Assembly: GCF_003325375.1 (NCBI RefSeq)
Contig: NZ_CP030862.1
Span: forward strand, 1,119,501-1,183,500
Length of the DNA: 64,000 nt
Reading direction: 5' to 3'
Origin: Streptomyces globosus
Lineage (GTDB): Bacteria; Actinomycetota; Actinomycetes; Streptomycetales; Streptomycetaceae
The position numbers were made by a program, and so were the translations under genes. Of the stretch, positions 1-9,876 are shown piece by piece; the stretch's first letter is position 1; every line of letters starts with the position of its first letter. The notes beneath the pieces were generated by a model. The model searched no databases. It was not told the DNA's origin and saw nothing but the letters and a program-made list of their open reading frames with translations.

Positions 1-680
1 CGCCCGTCCGCGCCGCCCGCCGCCTCACCCCCAAGGGCCACAAACGCTGGGACACCCAGTGGACCGGCGCCCTCACCCTCCTGGAGCGCTACGACACCGC
101 CCGCGCCGAGGAGGCCGCCCTCCTCCTGCGCTCCGTCGTCCCGCTCGCCGGCGGATCCCGCTCCCACGGCGCCACCCTGCCCGCCGCCGCCGGCTCCGTC
201 CTCGCCCGCGCCCAGGCCCCGCCCGCCCTGGCCGCCACGCTCGTCCACGAGGTCCAGCACGGCAAACTGACCGCCCTCGCCGACGTCCTCCCCCTGCACA
301 CCGCAGACCGGACCCCGCGGCACTGGGCCCCCTGGCGCACCGACCCGCGCCCCCTGGACGGCCTGCTGCACGGCACGTACGCCCACCTGGCCCTCGCCGG
401 CTACTGGCAGCGCGCCGCCCTCTACGGATCCCGCGGCGCATGGGCCCGCCACGCCCGCATCCGCGCCCAGGTCGCGGCCGTCCTGCCCGAACTGCGCGCC
501 CACCCCCGACTGACCATCGCAGGACGCGAGTTCACCGACGCGATGGCCGAGGCGGAGCGCGCCATGGACGAGCTGCCGCCACCCGGCGACCGGTACGCCG
601 CCGCCCGCCGCGCCGTCGAGCGGGCCCGCCGCGCCTGGTACGCGCAACACCCCGAAGTCGACCCGTCCGCACAGGGCTGA
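1..680 (+). CDS. C-terminal part of an HExxH-type peptide-modification protein (FxsB/FxsBH-like), 5' end outside window
   Basis: Reading frame 3 is open from the window edge to TGA at 678-680 and gives about 225 residues; the true start lies upstream. The visible part carries H-E-V-Q-H at 246-260, an HExxH zinc-type motif, followed by an Arg/Ala-rich helical C-terminus. HExxH domains of this kind occur either alone or fused behind the radical SAM/SPASM enzyme FxsB in FxSxx-COOH RiPP loci, where some copies are described as inactivated; here the motif is intact. The assignment rests on that motif plus the FxsT gene 64 bp downstream on the same strand. Whether a radical SAM domain precedes it cannot be seen. 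The precursor peptide (fxsA) is not visible in the window and would be expected upstream. Confidence 0.6.
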   Translation, partial: PVRAARRLTPKGHKRWDTQWTGALTLLERYDTARAEEAALLLRSVVPLAGGSRSHGATLPAAAGSVLARAQAPPALAATLVHEVQHGKLTALADVLPLHTADRTPRHWAPWRTDPRPLDGLLHGTYAHLALAGYWQRAALYGSRGAWARHARIRAQVAAVLPELRAHPRLTIAGREFTDAMAEAERAMDELPPPGDRYAAARRAVERARRAWYAQHPEVDPSAQG

Positions 681-744
681 CGGGCCGTCGGCTGCGGTAC
701 CTTTTCAACCCCGTCCACCGCCCGGATTCCAGGGAGACGGCCGC

Positions 745-3700
745 ATGACCACCGGTATTCGGCAGGAACGCGACCCGGCCCCCGCGCGGCCGCAGCGCTT
801 CGTCATCAGCTTCGCCGGCTTCAACCGGCCCTGGGCCGTGTGGATCGCCTACCGGCTGGAGGAGCACGGCCACCGCGTCGCCCTCCAGCGCTGGGACCCC
901 CAGTCCGCCGGCGGCCTCACCCAGGCCCTCGACGACCTCGCCCGCGGCGGCAGCCGCGTCCTCCTCGTCCTCAGCGAGCGCTACTTCTCCGCCGGCACCC
1001 ACTCCGAGCAGGAGTGGAACACCGCCCTGCGGGCCGCCCACGACAACCACCCCGGCCGGTTCGCCGCCGTCTGCCTCACCGACGCCCCCCTGCCCAGCGC
1101 CGTCGCCGTCCTGGAGAAGACCGACCTGTGGGGCCTCGACGCGTACGAGGCCGAGTACCGCGTCCTGCGCCGCCTGGAGCTGCCCACCGACCGCGTCGGC
1201 ACCGAGACCGGCCGCCGCGGCCCCCGCTTCCCCAACGACCCGCCCGAGATCTGGGGCCGCGTCCCCCGCCGCAACCCCCGCTTCACCGGCCGCAACGACG
1301 TCATCGGCAGGCTCCGCGCCGCCCTCGCCGAAGCCCCGCCCGGCGCCTCCATCGTCACCCTCCTCGGCCTCTCCGGAGTCGGCAAGACCCAGGTCGCCAC
1401 CGAGTACGCCTACCGCTTCGCCTCCGAGTACGACGTCGTCTGGTGGGTCCCCGCCGAGGACCGCCCCACCCTCCGCGAACGCCTCGCCGACCTCGCCCCC
1501 GAGCTGGGCCTGCCGCGCGGCGCCGGCAGCTACGGCGAGCAGATCCGGGCCGTCCTGGAGGCGCTGCGGCGCGGAACCCCGTACAACCGCTGGCTGATGG
1601 TCTTCGACGGCTGCGACAACCCCGACGACCTCACCGACATGCTGCCCTCCGGCGCCGGCGACGTCATCATCACCTCCCGCAACCGCGAATGGGCCTCCCG
1701 GCACACCAGCCTCGTCGAGGTCCCCCTCTACGCCCGGCCCGAGTCGGTCACCTTCATCCGCCGCCGCGCCCACCGCCTCACCGGCGAGGAGGCCGACCAG
1801 CTCGCCGAAGCACTGGAGGACTACCCGCTCGCCCTCGACCAGACCGCCGGCTGGCTCGCCGACTCGCCCCTGACCGTCGGCGACTACCTGGGGCTGCTGC
1901 GCCGCCGCCTGGACTCCCACGAGGCCGTCACCGTCTCCGACGACTACCCGCTGCCCTTCCCCACCGCCCTGGCCATACTCCTCAACAACGTCCGGGAGAA
2001 CTTCCCCGACGCGCTCGCCCTGCTCCGCCTGTTCGTGTTCTTCGCGCCCGGGCCCGTCCCGCTGCGGCTGCTGCGCGAGTTCCCCGTCGACGACGCGCCC
2101 GAACAGCTCGCCGGGCTCATCAACGACCAGATCCGCTGGAACGCCGCCCTGAACAAGCTCGTCCAGTTCTCCGTCGTCCGCCTCGAATACTCCGACCTCG
2201 CCGTCGAGGAGGGCGGCGGCGGGCTGGAGACCGTCCAACTCCACCGCATGGTCCACGGCATCGTCCGCGAGAACCTCTCCGAGGAGGAGGCCCGCCCCCT
2301 CGCCCGCGCCGTCCGCCAGGTCCTCGCCGCCGCCGACCCCGGCCGGCCCTCCGACTCCCGGCTGTGGCCCCGCTTCGCCGAGCTGATCCCCCACCTGGAG
2401 AGCGCCGGCGTCCTGACCAGCACCAACCCGCGGATCCAGACCTTCCTCCTGAACTGCCTGCGCTACCTCATGCTCGCCGGCGAGTACCGCACCTGCCTGC
2501 GCCTGGCCGAGCAGACCGACCACGAGTGGCGGGCGATGCTCGGCGACGACCACGACCAGGTCCGCGAGCTCAGCTACCACTACGGCGGCGCCCTGCGCAT
2601 GCTCGGCCACTTCAAGCGCGCCGAGATCCTCGCCAAGTCCGTCGCCGACCGCATGCTCGCCGAACGCGGCGACCGCGACCTGGAGACCCTCCGCGCCACC
2701 AGCACCTACGCCGGCGTCCTCCTCGGCACCGCCAAGTTCGAGCAGGCCCGCGAACTGCTGGAGCACTCCTTCGCCCGCTACCGCGAACTCCTCGGCGAGG
2801 ACGACTCCACCACCCTCAACGCCGAGAACAACGTCGCCGTCGTCCTGCGCCTGCTGGGCCGCTACCAGGAGGCGTACGAGACCGACCTCGACACCCTGCG
2901 CCGCCGCGAGCGCGTCCTGCGCGTCCGCCACATCGCCACCCTCTCCTCCGGGATCGGCTGCGCCATGGGCCTGCGCCTGATGGGCCGCTACCGCGAGGCC
3001 CTCGCCCGCCAGGAACAGGGCCTCAAACTCCACCTCCAGGTCCTCGGCCCCAACCACCCGCAGACCCTGCGCGCCGAACACAACCTCGGCATGTGCCTGC
3101 GCCGCTCCGGCGACATCCCCGGCGCCGGCGCCCGGCTGCGCAGCGTCCTGGAGCGCTCCACGCGCGTCTTCGGCGCAGAGTTCCCCTGGACCCTGATGGT
3201 CGCCTCCGACTACGCCACCTACCTGCGCGAGTACGGGGACATCGGCGAGGCCAGGCGGATCTCCGAGGAGGTCGTCCGCGGCTACCAGACCCAGCTCGGC
3301 CTCGCCCACCCCTACAGCATCGGCACCGTCGGCAACCTCGCCCTCGTCCTGCGCGCGCAGGGCGAGCGGGTCGAGGCGCTGAACCTCGCCGAGCAGGCCC
3401 TGGTCGGGATGCGCGGCGCCGTCGGCGAACGCCACCCGTGGACGCTGGGCTGCGCCCTCAACGCCACCGGGCACCGCAACATCACCGGCCGGCTCCACGA
3501 CGCGCTGGAACTCGGCCGCGAGACACTCCGCAACTGCGAGCAGGTCCTCGGCCCGGACCACCCGATGACCCTGAGCGCGCAGATCGCCCTCGCCGCCGAC
3601 CTGCGATCGGTACGGGAGGACGCGGAGGCGCAGAAACACGAGGACGCGGGCCTGCGGGCGCTGACCCGCACCCTCGGCCCCCAGCACGTCCACACCGTCT

Positions 3701-3750
3701 CCGCCCGCCAGCAGATGCGCCCCTACTGGGACTTCGAACCCCAGCCGTAG
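745..3750 (+). CDS. fxsT: FxSxx-COOH system tetratricopeptide repeat protein (TIR-like, NB-ARC, TPR)
   Basis: 1001 residues in three parts. Residues about 16-150 look like a TIR-type fold (start RFVISFAGFNRPW, then a segment with LLVLSERYF). Residues about 180-450 are an NB-ARC/STAND ATPase with Walker A GLSGVGKT at 208-215, Walker B RWLMVFDGCDN at 282-292 and the sensor-like VIITSRN at 307-313. The C-terminal half (about 560-985) is a series of TPR-like helices of the NB-ARC-associated kind, with recurring GxxHPxTL blocks. The architecture and the HExxH neighbour match the FxsT protein of FxSxx-COOH RiPP loci. STAND ATPases with TIR and TPR regions usually sense a ligand through the TPRs and oligomerise; the ligand is unknown. 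ATG start 64 bp after the preceding stop, with AGGGAGA upstream. Cytosolic; no signal peptide. Confidence 0.8.
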   Translation: MTTGIRQERDPAPARPQRFVISFAGFNRPWAVWIAYRLEEHGHRVALQRWDPQSAGGLTQALDDLARGGSRVLLVLSERYFSAGTHSEQEWNTALRAAHDNHPGRFAAVCLTDAPLPSAVAVLEKTDLWGLDAYEAEYRVLRRLELPTDRVGTETGRRGPRFPNDPPEIWGRVPRRNPRFTGRNDVIGRLRAALAEAPPGASIVTLLGLSGVGKTQVATEYAYRFASEYDVVWWVPAEDRPTLRERLADLAPELGLPRGAGSYGEQIRAVLEALRRGTPYNRWLMVFDGCDNPDDLTDMLPSGAGDVIITSRNREWASRHTSLVEVPLYARPESVTFIRRRAHRLTGEEADQLAEALEDYPLALDQTAGWLADSPLTVGDYLGLLRRRLDSHEAVTVSDDYPLPFPTALAILLNNVRENFPDALALLRLFVFFAPGPVPLRLLREFPVDDAPEQLAGLINDQIRWNAALNKLVQFSVVRLEYSDLAVEEGGGGLETVQLHRMVHGIVRENLSEEEARPLARAVRQVLAAADPGRPSDSRLWPRFAELIPHLESAGVLTSTNPRIQTFLLNCLRYLMLAGEYRTCLRLAEQTDHEWRAMLGDDHDQVRELSYHYGGALRMLGHFKRAEILAKSVADRMLAERGDRDLETLRATSTYAGVLLGTAKFEQARELLEHSFARYRELLGEDDSTTLNAENNVAVVLRLLGRYQEAYETDLDTLRRRERVLRVRHIATLSSGIGCAMGLRLMGRYREALARQEQGLKLHLQVLGPNHPQTLRAEHNLGMCLRRSGDIPGAGARLRSVLERSTRVFGAEFPWTLMVASDYATYLREYGDIGEARRISEEVVRGYQTQLGLAHPYSIGTVGNLALVLRAQGERVEALNLAEQALVGMRGAVGERHPWTLGCALNATGHRNITGRLHDALELGRETLRNCEQVLGPDHPMTLSAQIALAADLRSVREDAEAQKHEDAGLRALTRTLGPQHVHTVSARQQMRPYWDFEPQP

Positions 3751-3794
3751 GCACACCGGCGGGCGGGCCGTCGCGGGGGAGGGGCGTGCCTCCT

Positions 3795-4784
3795 TTAGGC
3801 CAGCCAGCCCTGCCGCACGGCCCGCACGCCCGCCTCGAAGCGGCTGCGCGCGCCCAGGCGCTCCATCAGGCCCGTCGCGACGCGGCGGGCCGTCCGGTGC
3901 GAGACCCCGAGCCGCTTGGCGATGGCCTCGTCGGTGAACCCGTCCGCGAGGAGCTTCAGGGCGGTCGCCTCGGTGTCGGTCAGCCCGCTCCCGTCGTCCC
4001 GGCGGGCCTTCTCGCCGAACGGCCTGGCCCCCTCCCACACGCTCTCGAACAGCGCGCACAGGGCGGTCAGCGTCCCCTGCCCGGTCAGGACGACCGCACC
4101 GGCCGCGGTGTCGTCGCTGTCGACCGGGATCACCGCCGTGGCCCGATCCGTGATGATCATCCGCAGGGGCAGGACGGGCGCCGTCCGCGCCTGCCGGCCC
4201 AGCGTGCCCAGCCACTCCGCGTACGCCACGGTGTGCGGGCTGTTGCGGACGCTGTCCAGGTAGACCGTCCGCATCCGGATCCCGCGCCGCAGCAGCGCCT
4301 CGTCCAGCGGACGCGAGGCCTCCAGGTTCTCCGGGGTCTGCTCGCCGTCCGGGGCGAACACCATCACCTCCTCCCGCACCTCCCGGTGCAGCAGCGTGAG
4401 GCGCTCGCGGATCCGGTCCAGCCCCAGCAGCTGCTCGACACCCGGCTCCGACGCCGCCGGCCGCAGGTCCGCGTACTCCGAGATGAGCCGGGCCGCGGCG
4501 GCCCGCGACGCCTCGACACGCTGCTGCTGCGCCGCGAGCTCGGCCTGCTGCCGGGCGAGCAGCAGCTCCATGCCGACATCCGGGCTGACCGCGCGCAGGC
4601 GGCCCGGGTGCTCGTACGAGGGCCGGACGAGGGCCAGTTCGCTCAGCTGGTCGAGGCCGGAGCGGACGGCTTCCTCAGGCAGGCCCAGACGGGCGGCGAG
4701 CCCGGCCACGCCCTCGTGGGGATGGGTCAGCATCCCCCGGTAGACGGCTTCCGTTGTCTGGTCGAGACCCAGCAGGGTCAACAT
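3795..4784 (-). CDS. TrmB-like/LuxR-type transcriptional regulator
   Basis: 329 residues. The N-terminal 75 residues form a TrmB/winged-helix-like segment (LGLDQTTEAVYRGMLTHP, then GLAARLGLPEEAVRSGLDQL). A helical linker and an effector-like middle domain (VMVFAPDGEQTPE..., RTVYLDSVRNSP) follow. The C-terminus is a LuxR/GerE helix-turn-helix (LTDTEATALKLLADGFTDEAIAKRLGVSHRTARRV). I chose the ATG at 4784 because GTGAAGG lies 5 bp upstream; a GTG at 4796 is also possible. Streptomycetes carry many such regulators, often next to small peptide genes. Here it is divergent from an unrecognised gene and a secreted peptide gene, so control of those genes is a reasonable inference. It converges on fxsT with 44 bp between. 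Confidence 0.8.
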   Translation of the reverse strand: MLTLLGLDQTTEAVYRGMLTHPHEGVAGLAARLGLPEEAVRSGLDQLSELALVRPSYEHPGRLRAVSPDVGMELLLARQQAELAAQQQRVEASRAAAARLISEYADLRPAASEPGVEQLLGLDRIRERLTLLHREVREEVMVFAPDGEQTPENLEASRPLDEALLRRGIRMRTVYLDSVRNSPHTVAYAEWLGTLGRQARTAPVLPLRMIITDRATAVIPVDSDDTAAGAVVLTGQGTLTALCALFESVWEGARPFGEKARRDDGSGLTDTEATALKLLADGFTDEAIAKRLGVSHRTARRVATGLMERLGARSRFEAGVRAVRQGWLA

Positions 4785-4947
4785 GCGCGCCTTCACCCCC
4801 CGATGAAGTGATCTTCAAAGATGATGATGACACGGAAATCAAGCCGAACGACCGGTTGGGGTGCAGGTTGGCCCCTTCCGTCCAAAGCCCCAAGCGGCCA
4901 ATTCGCAGAACTGGTTGGGGATCGCCTGGTTTGGGAGGCTCAGGCCC

Positions 4948-5298
4948 ATGTATCTGATCCACGCACAGTTCCGGGCCCCCTCGGAGGGGTGCGCCCTGCC
5001 GGTCGACGCGGCGCACCGCGTGCTGGCCCTCGCGCGGTCCGGTGAGGGCGTCGAGCACGTCACCGCCCATCCGTACGCGCAGCCGCACCCGGTGCTCGGT
5101 CTGTTCCTCCTCGCGTCCTCCCTGCACGAGGCGGAGGGGCGGGCGGCGGGCGTCTGCCGGCGCCTGCTGAGGGAGCACCGGGACATGTCCGGCTGGGCGC
5201 TGCTGAAGGCCGAGGTGCCACTGCTGGCCCCATTGGGACATGGCCCCTTGGGTCCACCCGGAACGCCTTCCACCCCCCGCGACCTGCGGCGAGAGTAG
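4948..5298 (+). CDS. hypothetical protein, 116 residues
   Basis: The likely start is the ATG at 4948, preceded by GGGAGG at a good distance; the frame is open further upstream, but that part is rich in W, Q and N and lacks a ribosome site. The protein begins MYLIHAQFRAP, and residues 1-90 look like a compact mixed alpha/beta domain with the helix-like segment VLGLFLLASSLHEAEGRAA. The last 30 residues are Pro/Gly-rich and probably disordered. No signal peptide or membrane segment. I do not recognise the family. It lies between the divergent TrmB-LuxR regulator (163 bp away) and the small secreted peptide gene (104 bp away), same strand as the latter, so the two may be co-transcribed. Confidence 0.6.
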   Translation: MYLIHAQFRAPSEGCALPVDAAHRVLALARSGEGVEHVTAHPYAQPHPVLGLFLLASSLHEAEGRAAGVCRRLLREHRDMSGWALLKAEVPLLAPLGHGPLGPPGTPSTPRDLRRE

Positions 5299-5402
5299 TT
5301 CCCGCCGGGAGGGACAGCCCCCGGCGGGAAGGACCGGCGCCACATCACCGCGGGATGCGGGCCGGATCCGTCCACCCGTACCCCTGCCGGAAGGTCCTCG
5401 CC

Positions 5403-5603
5403 ATGAACGCCGCCCGTATCGCCAAGGCCGCCGCGGTCACCGCCCTCGCCGCCGGAACCCTCTCCTTCGGCTCCTCCCTCGCCGCCCTCCCCGGCGACGG
5501 CACCCTCACCCGCAGCGTCTCCTCCGCCGCGCTCCCGAAGCAGGACTTCGGCTGGCAGAGCGCCGGAGCGGGCCTGCCGAACAACGACTTCGGCTGGCAG
5601 TAG
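5403..5603 (+). CDS. small secreted peptide with duplicated LPxxDFGWQ motif
   Basis: 66 residues. The ATG at 5403 has GGAAGG about 9 bp upstream. Residues 1-28 are a typical Sec signal peptide: charged R5 and K8, an Ala/Leu/Val core, and a likely cleavage near SSLAA. The mature part is about 35-40 residues and ends in two copies of one motif, LPKQDFGWQ then LPNNDFGWQ, separated by SAGAG; the second copy forms the exact C-terminus. No Cys is present. Duplication of a short aromatic, acidic C-terminal motif is typical of processed or exported signalling peptides, but I know no named family with this motif. The TrmB-LuxR regulator nearby makes a signalling or surface role plausible; this is inference. 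Confidence 0.7.
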   Translation: MNAARIAKAAAVTALAAGTLSFGSSLAALPGDGTLTRSVSSAALPKQDFGWQSAGAGLPNNDFGWQ

Positions 5604-5676
5604 CCGGCCCGCCGCCCGCCCCGCCGCGGCTGCACCTGCAGGGCAGCCGGCGCGACCGGGGAGGGCCGACCGGATA

Positions 5677-5724
5677 CGCCCGAAGGCCCAGCCCCCCGGG
5701 AACGGGGAGCCGGGCCTCCGGGCG
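5677..5724. terminator. bidirectional hairpin terminator
   Basis: A 13-base arm at 5677-5689 pairs with 5712-5724 with one mismatch (CGCCCGAAGGCCC against GGGCCTCCGGGCG) around a 22-base loop. It lies between the stop of the secreted peptide gene and the stop of kgd, which converge, so it can serve both. Confidence 0.6.
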
Positions 5725-5739
5725 TCTCGGGGTCCGGGG

Positions 5740-8700
5740 CTACGCCTCGAACACCTCGCTGATCAGCTGCTGCTGCTCCGCCTGGTGGCGCTTGGCCGAG
5801 CCGACCGCCGGGGAGGAGGAGTGCGGCCGCGAGATGCGGCGCAGACGCTCGCCCGCCGGGATGTCGGCGCCGACCGCCAGGTCCAGGTGGTCGATCAGGT
5901 TGAGCGCGATGAACGGCCAGGCACCCTGGTTCGCCGGCTCCTCCTGGGCCCAGATGTACTTCGCCGCGTTCGGGTACTTGGCGATCTCGGCCTGGAGCTC
6001 CGCACCCGGCAGCGGGTACAGGCGCTCGATGCGGATGATGGCGGTGTCGGTGACGCCGCGCTTGACCCGCTCGGCCTCCAGGTCGTAGTAGACCTTGCCC
6101 GCGCAGAAGACGACCTTGCGCACGGCGCCCGGGTCGACCGTCGAGTCGCCGATGACCGGGCGGAACGAGCCGCTGGTGAACTCCTCCGCCTTCGACGCCG
6201 CCGCCTTCAGGCGCAGCATCGACTTCGGGGTGAAGACGATGAGCGGCTTGTGGTGCGGGTTGTGGACCTGCCAGCGCAGCAGGTGGAAGTAGTTCGACGG
6301 CAGCGTCGGCATGGCGACCGTCATGTTGTTCTGCGCGCACAGCTGCAGGAACCGCTCCGGGCGGGCCGAGGAGTGGTCCGGGCCCTGGCCCTCGTAGCCG
6401 TGCGGCAGCAGCAGGGTGACGCCGGACGTCTGGCCCCACTTCTGCTCGGCCGAGGAGATGAACTCGTCGACGACGGTCTGCGCGCCGTTGACGAAGTCGC
6501 CGAACTGGGCCTCCCACAGCACCAGCGCGTCCGGGCGGGCCAGCGAGTAGCCGTACTCGAAGCCCATCGCCGCGTACTCGGACAGCAGCGAGTCGTAGAC
6601 GTTGAAGCGGGCCTGGTCGTCCGACAGGTGCTGGAGCGGGGTGTAGTCCTCGCCGGTCTCCCGGTCGATCAGCACCGCGTGGCGCTGGCCGAAGGTGCCG
6701 CGCCGGGAGTCCTGGCCGGACAGCCGGACCGGGGTGCCCTCCATCAGCAGCGAGCCGAACGCGAGGGTCTCGCCCATGCCCCAGTCGATGGTGCCGTCGT
6801 CGATCATCGCCGCGCGGCGCTGCAGCTGAGGCAGCAGGCGCGGGTGGACGGTGTGGCTGTCGGGGGCGTTCACCTGGGACTCGGCGATCCGCTTGACGAC
6901 CTCCGGGGAGACCGCCGTGTTCACGGCCACCGGGAACTCGGCCCGCTCCACCGTGCCCGGGATGCCGGCCGCGGGCTGCGCGGCGGCCTCGCGGACCTCC
7001 GCGAAGACCTTCTCCAGCTGGCCCTGGAAGTCCTGCAGCGCCTGCTCGGCCTCTTCCAGCGTGATGTCGCCGCGGCCGATCAGGGACTCGGTGTACAGCT
7101 TGCGCACCGAGCGCTTCTTGTCGATCAGGTCGTACATCAGCGGCTGCGTGAACGCCGGGTTGTCCGACTCGTTGTGGCCGCGGCGGCGGTAGCAGATGAG
7201 GTCGATGACCACGTCCTTGTTGAACGCCTGGCGGAACTCGAAGGCGAGCCGCGCCACACGGACCACGGCCTCCGGGTCGTCGCCGTTCACGTGGAAGATC
7301 GGCGCCTCGATCATGCGGGCCACGTCGGTCGCGTACATCGAGGAACGCGAGGACTCCGGGGCGGCGGTGAAGCCGACCTGGTTGTTGATCACGACGTGGA
7401 CGGTGCCGCCGGTGCGGTAGCCGCGCAGCTGCGACATGTTCAGCGTCTCGGCGACGACACCCTGGCCGGCGAACGCCGCGTCGCCGTGCAGCGCGACGGG
7501 CAGGACGGTGAAGTCCGTGCCGCCCTTGTTGATGATGTCCTGCTTGGCGCGGGCGACGCCCTCCAGGACCGGGTCGACGGCCTCCAGGTGGGAGGGGTTC
7601 GCGACGAGCGAGACCTTGATCTGCTCGCCGTCCAGGCCCGTGAAGGTGCCCTCGGCGCCCAGGTGGTACTTCACGTCGCCGGAGCCGTGCATCGACTTCG
7701 GGTCGAGGTTGCCCTCGAACTCGCGGAAGATCTGCGCGTACGACTTGCCGACGATGTTGGCGAGGACGTTCAGGCGGCCGCGGTGGGCCATGCCGATGAC
7801 GACCTCTTCGAGGCGGGCCTCGGCCGCGGAGTCGATGACCGCGTCGAGCAGCGGGATGACGGACTCGCCGCCCTCCAGCGAGAACCGCTTCTGGCCGACG
7901 TACTTGGTCTGCAGGAACGTCTCGAACGCCTCGGCCGCGTTCAGGCGGCGCAGGATCCGCAGCTGCTCCTCGCGCTCCGGCTTGGAGTGCGGGCGCTCGA
8001 TGCGGTCCTGGATCCAGCGGCGCTGCTTCGGGTCCTGGATGTGCATGAACTCGACGCCGGTGGTGCGGCAGTACGAGTCGCGCAGCACGCCGAGGATGTC
8101 GCGCAGCTTCATCATCGACTTGCCGGCGAAGCCGCCGACGGCGAACTCGCGCTCCAGGTCCCACAGGGTGAGGCCGTGCTCGGTGATGTCCAGGTCGGGG
8201 TGCTTGCGCTGCTTGTACTCCAGCGGGTCGGTGTCGGCCATGACGTGGCCGCGGACCCGGTAGGAGTGGATCAGCTCGAAGACGCGGGCCGCCTTCGTGA
8301 CGTCGTCGTCGTGGCTGGCGTCGATGTCGCGCATCCAGCGGACCGGCTCGTACGGGATCCGCAGCGCCTCGAAGACGTCGTCGTAGAAGCCGTTCTCGCC
8401 GAGCAGCAGGTTGGCGACGATCCGCAGGAACTCGCCGGAGGCCGCGCCCTGGATGACCCGGTGGTCGTAGGTCGAGGTCAGGGTCATGACCTTGGAGACG
8501 CCCAGCTTGTTCAGGGTGTCCTGCGAGGTGCCCTGGAACTCGGCCGGGTAGTCCATGGAGCCGACGCCCATGATGACGGACTGTCCGGGCATCAGGCGGG
8601 GCACGGAGTGGACGGTGCCGAGGCCGCCGGGGTTGGTCAGGGAGACCGTGACGCCGGTGAAGTCGTCCATCGTCAGCTTGCCGACGCGGGCGCGGCGGAC

Positions 8701-9618
8701 GATGTCCTCGTAGGCCTGCCAGAACTCGAAGAAGTCGAGGGTCTCGGCCTTCTTGATGCCCGCGACGACGAGCTGGCGGTCGCCGTTCGGCTTGACCAGG
8801 TCGATCGCGAGCCCGAAGTTGACGTGCTCCGGCTTGACGAGGGTCGGCTTGCCGTCCTTCTCCGCGAAGGAGTAGTTCATCGACGGCATGGCCTTGATGG
8901 CCTGCACCATCGCGTAGCCGATGAGGTGGGTGAAGGAGATCTTCCCGCCCCGGGCGCGCTTGAGGTGGTTGTTGATGACGATCCGGTTGTCGAACAGCAG
9001 CTTCACCGGGACGGCGCGCACGGAGGTGGCGGTCGGCACGTCCAGGGAGGCGTTCATGTTCTTCGCGACCGCGGCGGCCGGGCCGCGGAGCGTCACCAGC
9101 TCGGGGCCCGACGGGGCCTCGGTGGCGGGCGCGGCCTTCGGGGCGGCGGCGGGAGCGGCGGGCGCGGCCGGAGCGGCGGCCGAGGCCTGGGAGGTGACAG
9201 TCACAGCAGGGGCACCAGAGGGGGAGGCAGGAGCAGGGGCAGGAGCTGACACAGGCGCGGGTGCGGCGGCGGAGGCGGGTGCGGCGCTCGCCGCCCCCGT
9301 GGCGGCGGCGTCGGAGGCCTGCGCGGTGACGGCGGTGGAGGCCTGTGCGGTGACGGCGGTGGAGGCCTGTGCGGAGGCGCCATCCGTCGTCGGGGTACTC
9401 ACCGGCTCGTCGGCCTTGGCGGGAGCGCTCGCGCCCCCCGGCTTGTAGTCGGCGAAGAAGTCCCACCAGGCCCGGTCGACCGAGTTCGGGTCCTGGAGGT
9501 ACTGCTGGTAGATCTCGTCGACGAGCCACTCATTGGCGCCGAAGCCTGAGGCAGGGGTGTTCCCGCCCTCTGCTGCTTCGGTCGTCGTGCTCGAGTTACT
9601 GGGGGACTGTGGCGACAC
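5740..9618 (-). CDS. kgd: multifunctional 2-oxoglutarate decarboxylase/dehydrogenase E1 with succinyltransferase domain
   Basis: About 1292 residues, the length expected for the actinobacterial Kgd/OdhA fusion of an E2-type acyltransferase core with a ThDP-dependent E1. It decarboxylates 2-oxoglutarate and passes the succinyl group to CoA in the TCA cycle. N-terminus: [15 protein letters not shown] then [12 protein letters not shown] long Ala/Pro/Ser linker follows. The acyltransferase core contains [15 protein letters not shown], the HxxxDG-type active site in the form seen in this family. The E1 part shows [35 protein letters not shown] and [15 protein letters not shown] prefer the GTG at 9618 ([10 protein letters not shown], with GAGGG upstream) over the GTG at 9645, which has no ribosome site and adds a Lys/Arg-rich stretch. 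Monocistronic; a possible -10 TAGCCT lies at 9668-9673 on this strand. Confidence 0.95.
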   Translation of the reverse strand: MSPQSPSNSSTTTEAAEGGNTPASGFGANEWLVDEIYQQYLQDPNSVDRAWWDFFADYKPGGASAPAKADEPVSTPTTDGASAQASTAVTAQASTAVTAQASDAAATGAASAAPASAAAPAPVSAPAPAPASPSGAPAVTVTSQASAAAPAAPAAPAAAPKAAPATEAPSGPELVTLRGPAAAVAKNMNASLDVPTATSVRAVPVKLLFDNRIVINNHLKRARGGKISFTHLIGYAMVQAIKAMPSMNYSFAEKDGKPTLVKPEHVNFGLAIDLVKPNGDRQLVVAGIKKAETLDFFEFWQAYEDIVRRARVGKLTMDDFTGVTVSLTNPGGLGTVHSVPRLMPGQSVIMGVGSMDYPAEFQGTSQDTLNKLGVSKVMTLTSTYDHRVIQGAASGEFLRIVANLLLGENGFYDDVFEALRIPYEPVRWMRDIDASHDDDVTKAARVFELIHSYRVRGHVMADTDPLEYKQRKHPDLDITEHGLTLWDLEREFAVGGFAGKSMMKLRDILGVLRDSYCRTTGVEFMHIQDPKQRRWIQDRIERPHSKPEREEQLRILRRLNAAEAFETFLQTKYVGQKRFSLEGGESVIPLLDAVIDSAAEARLEEVVIGMAHRGRLNVLANIVGKSYAQIFREFEGNLDPKSMHGSGDVKYHLGAEGTFTGLDGEQIKVSLVANPSHLEAVDPVLEGVARAKQDIINKGGTDFTVLPVALHGDAAFAGQGVVAETLNMSQLRGYRTGGTVHVVINNQVGFTAAPESSRSSMYATDVARMIEAPIFHVNGDDPEAVVRVARLAFEFRQAFNKDVVIDLICYRRRGHNESDNPAFTQPLMYDLIDKKRSVRKLYTESLIGRGDITLEEAEQALQDFQGQLEKVFAEVREAAAQPAAGIPGTVERAEFPVAVNTAVSPEVVKRIAESQVNAPDSHTVHPRLLPQLQRRAAMIDDGTIDWGMGETLAFGSLLMEGTPVRLSGQDSRRGTFGQRHAVLIDRETGEDYTPLQHLSDDQARFNVYDSLLSEYAAMGFEYGYSLARPDALVLWEAQFGDFVNGAQTVVDEFISSAEQKWGQTSGVTLLLPHGYEGQGPDHSSARPERFLQLCAQNNMTVAMPTLPSNYFHLLRWQVHNPHHKPLIVFTPKSMLRLKAAASKAEEFTSGSFRPVIGDSTVDPGAVRKVVFCAGKVYYDLEAERVKRGVTDTAIIRIERLYPLPGAELQAEIAKYPNAAKYIWAQEEPANQGAWPFIALNLIDHLDLAVGADIPAGERLRRISRPHSSSPAVGSAKRHQAEQQQLISEVFEA
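9313..9375. repeat. 24-bp tandem repeat in the kgd linker
   Basis: Two full units (9313-9336 and 9337-9360, one base different) and a partial third (9361-9375) encode AQASTAVT repeats on the minus strand in the disordered linker of Kgd. The unit is in frame, so copy-number change would only alter linker length. Confidence 0.8.
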
Positions 9619-9876
9619 GGCGGCAACCGCCCTCTTCCGCTTCACAAGGTATGGACAGCGGGAATAAAGGCTACGCCTCCCGGGCGGGGAGATGCAGGCC
9701 GGGCGGGACTTACGTCATGTAGGTCACACCGAACGGCGGGTTTCAGAGCCCGGAATGGCGGGAAACCAGCCTGGTTCGGGTATGCGCCAACCGGGTTGCG
9801 ACCCACTGGCTTCGCACCCCTGACGGACCCCGGGCACATGTGGCCGAGATCATGTCCTTCCCGGTCGAACCCTACG

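Noticed and set aside
532..4215. Very long minus-strand open frame of 1227 codons
   Set aside because: Antisense shadow of fxsT caused by high GC; the product is a Gly/Ala/Val/Asp-rich string without domains.
5345..9529. Second long minus-strand frame inside kgd
   Set aside because: Same strand but other frame than kgd; Arg/Pro-rich product without motifs, while the kgd frame shows all catalytic motifs.
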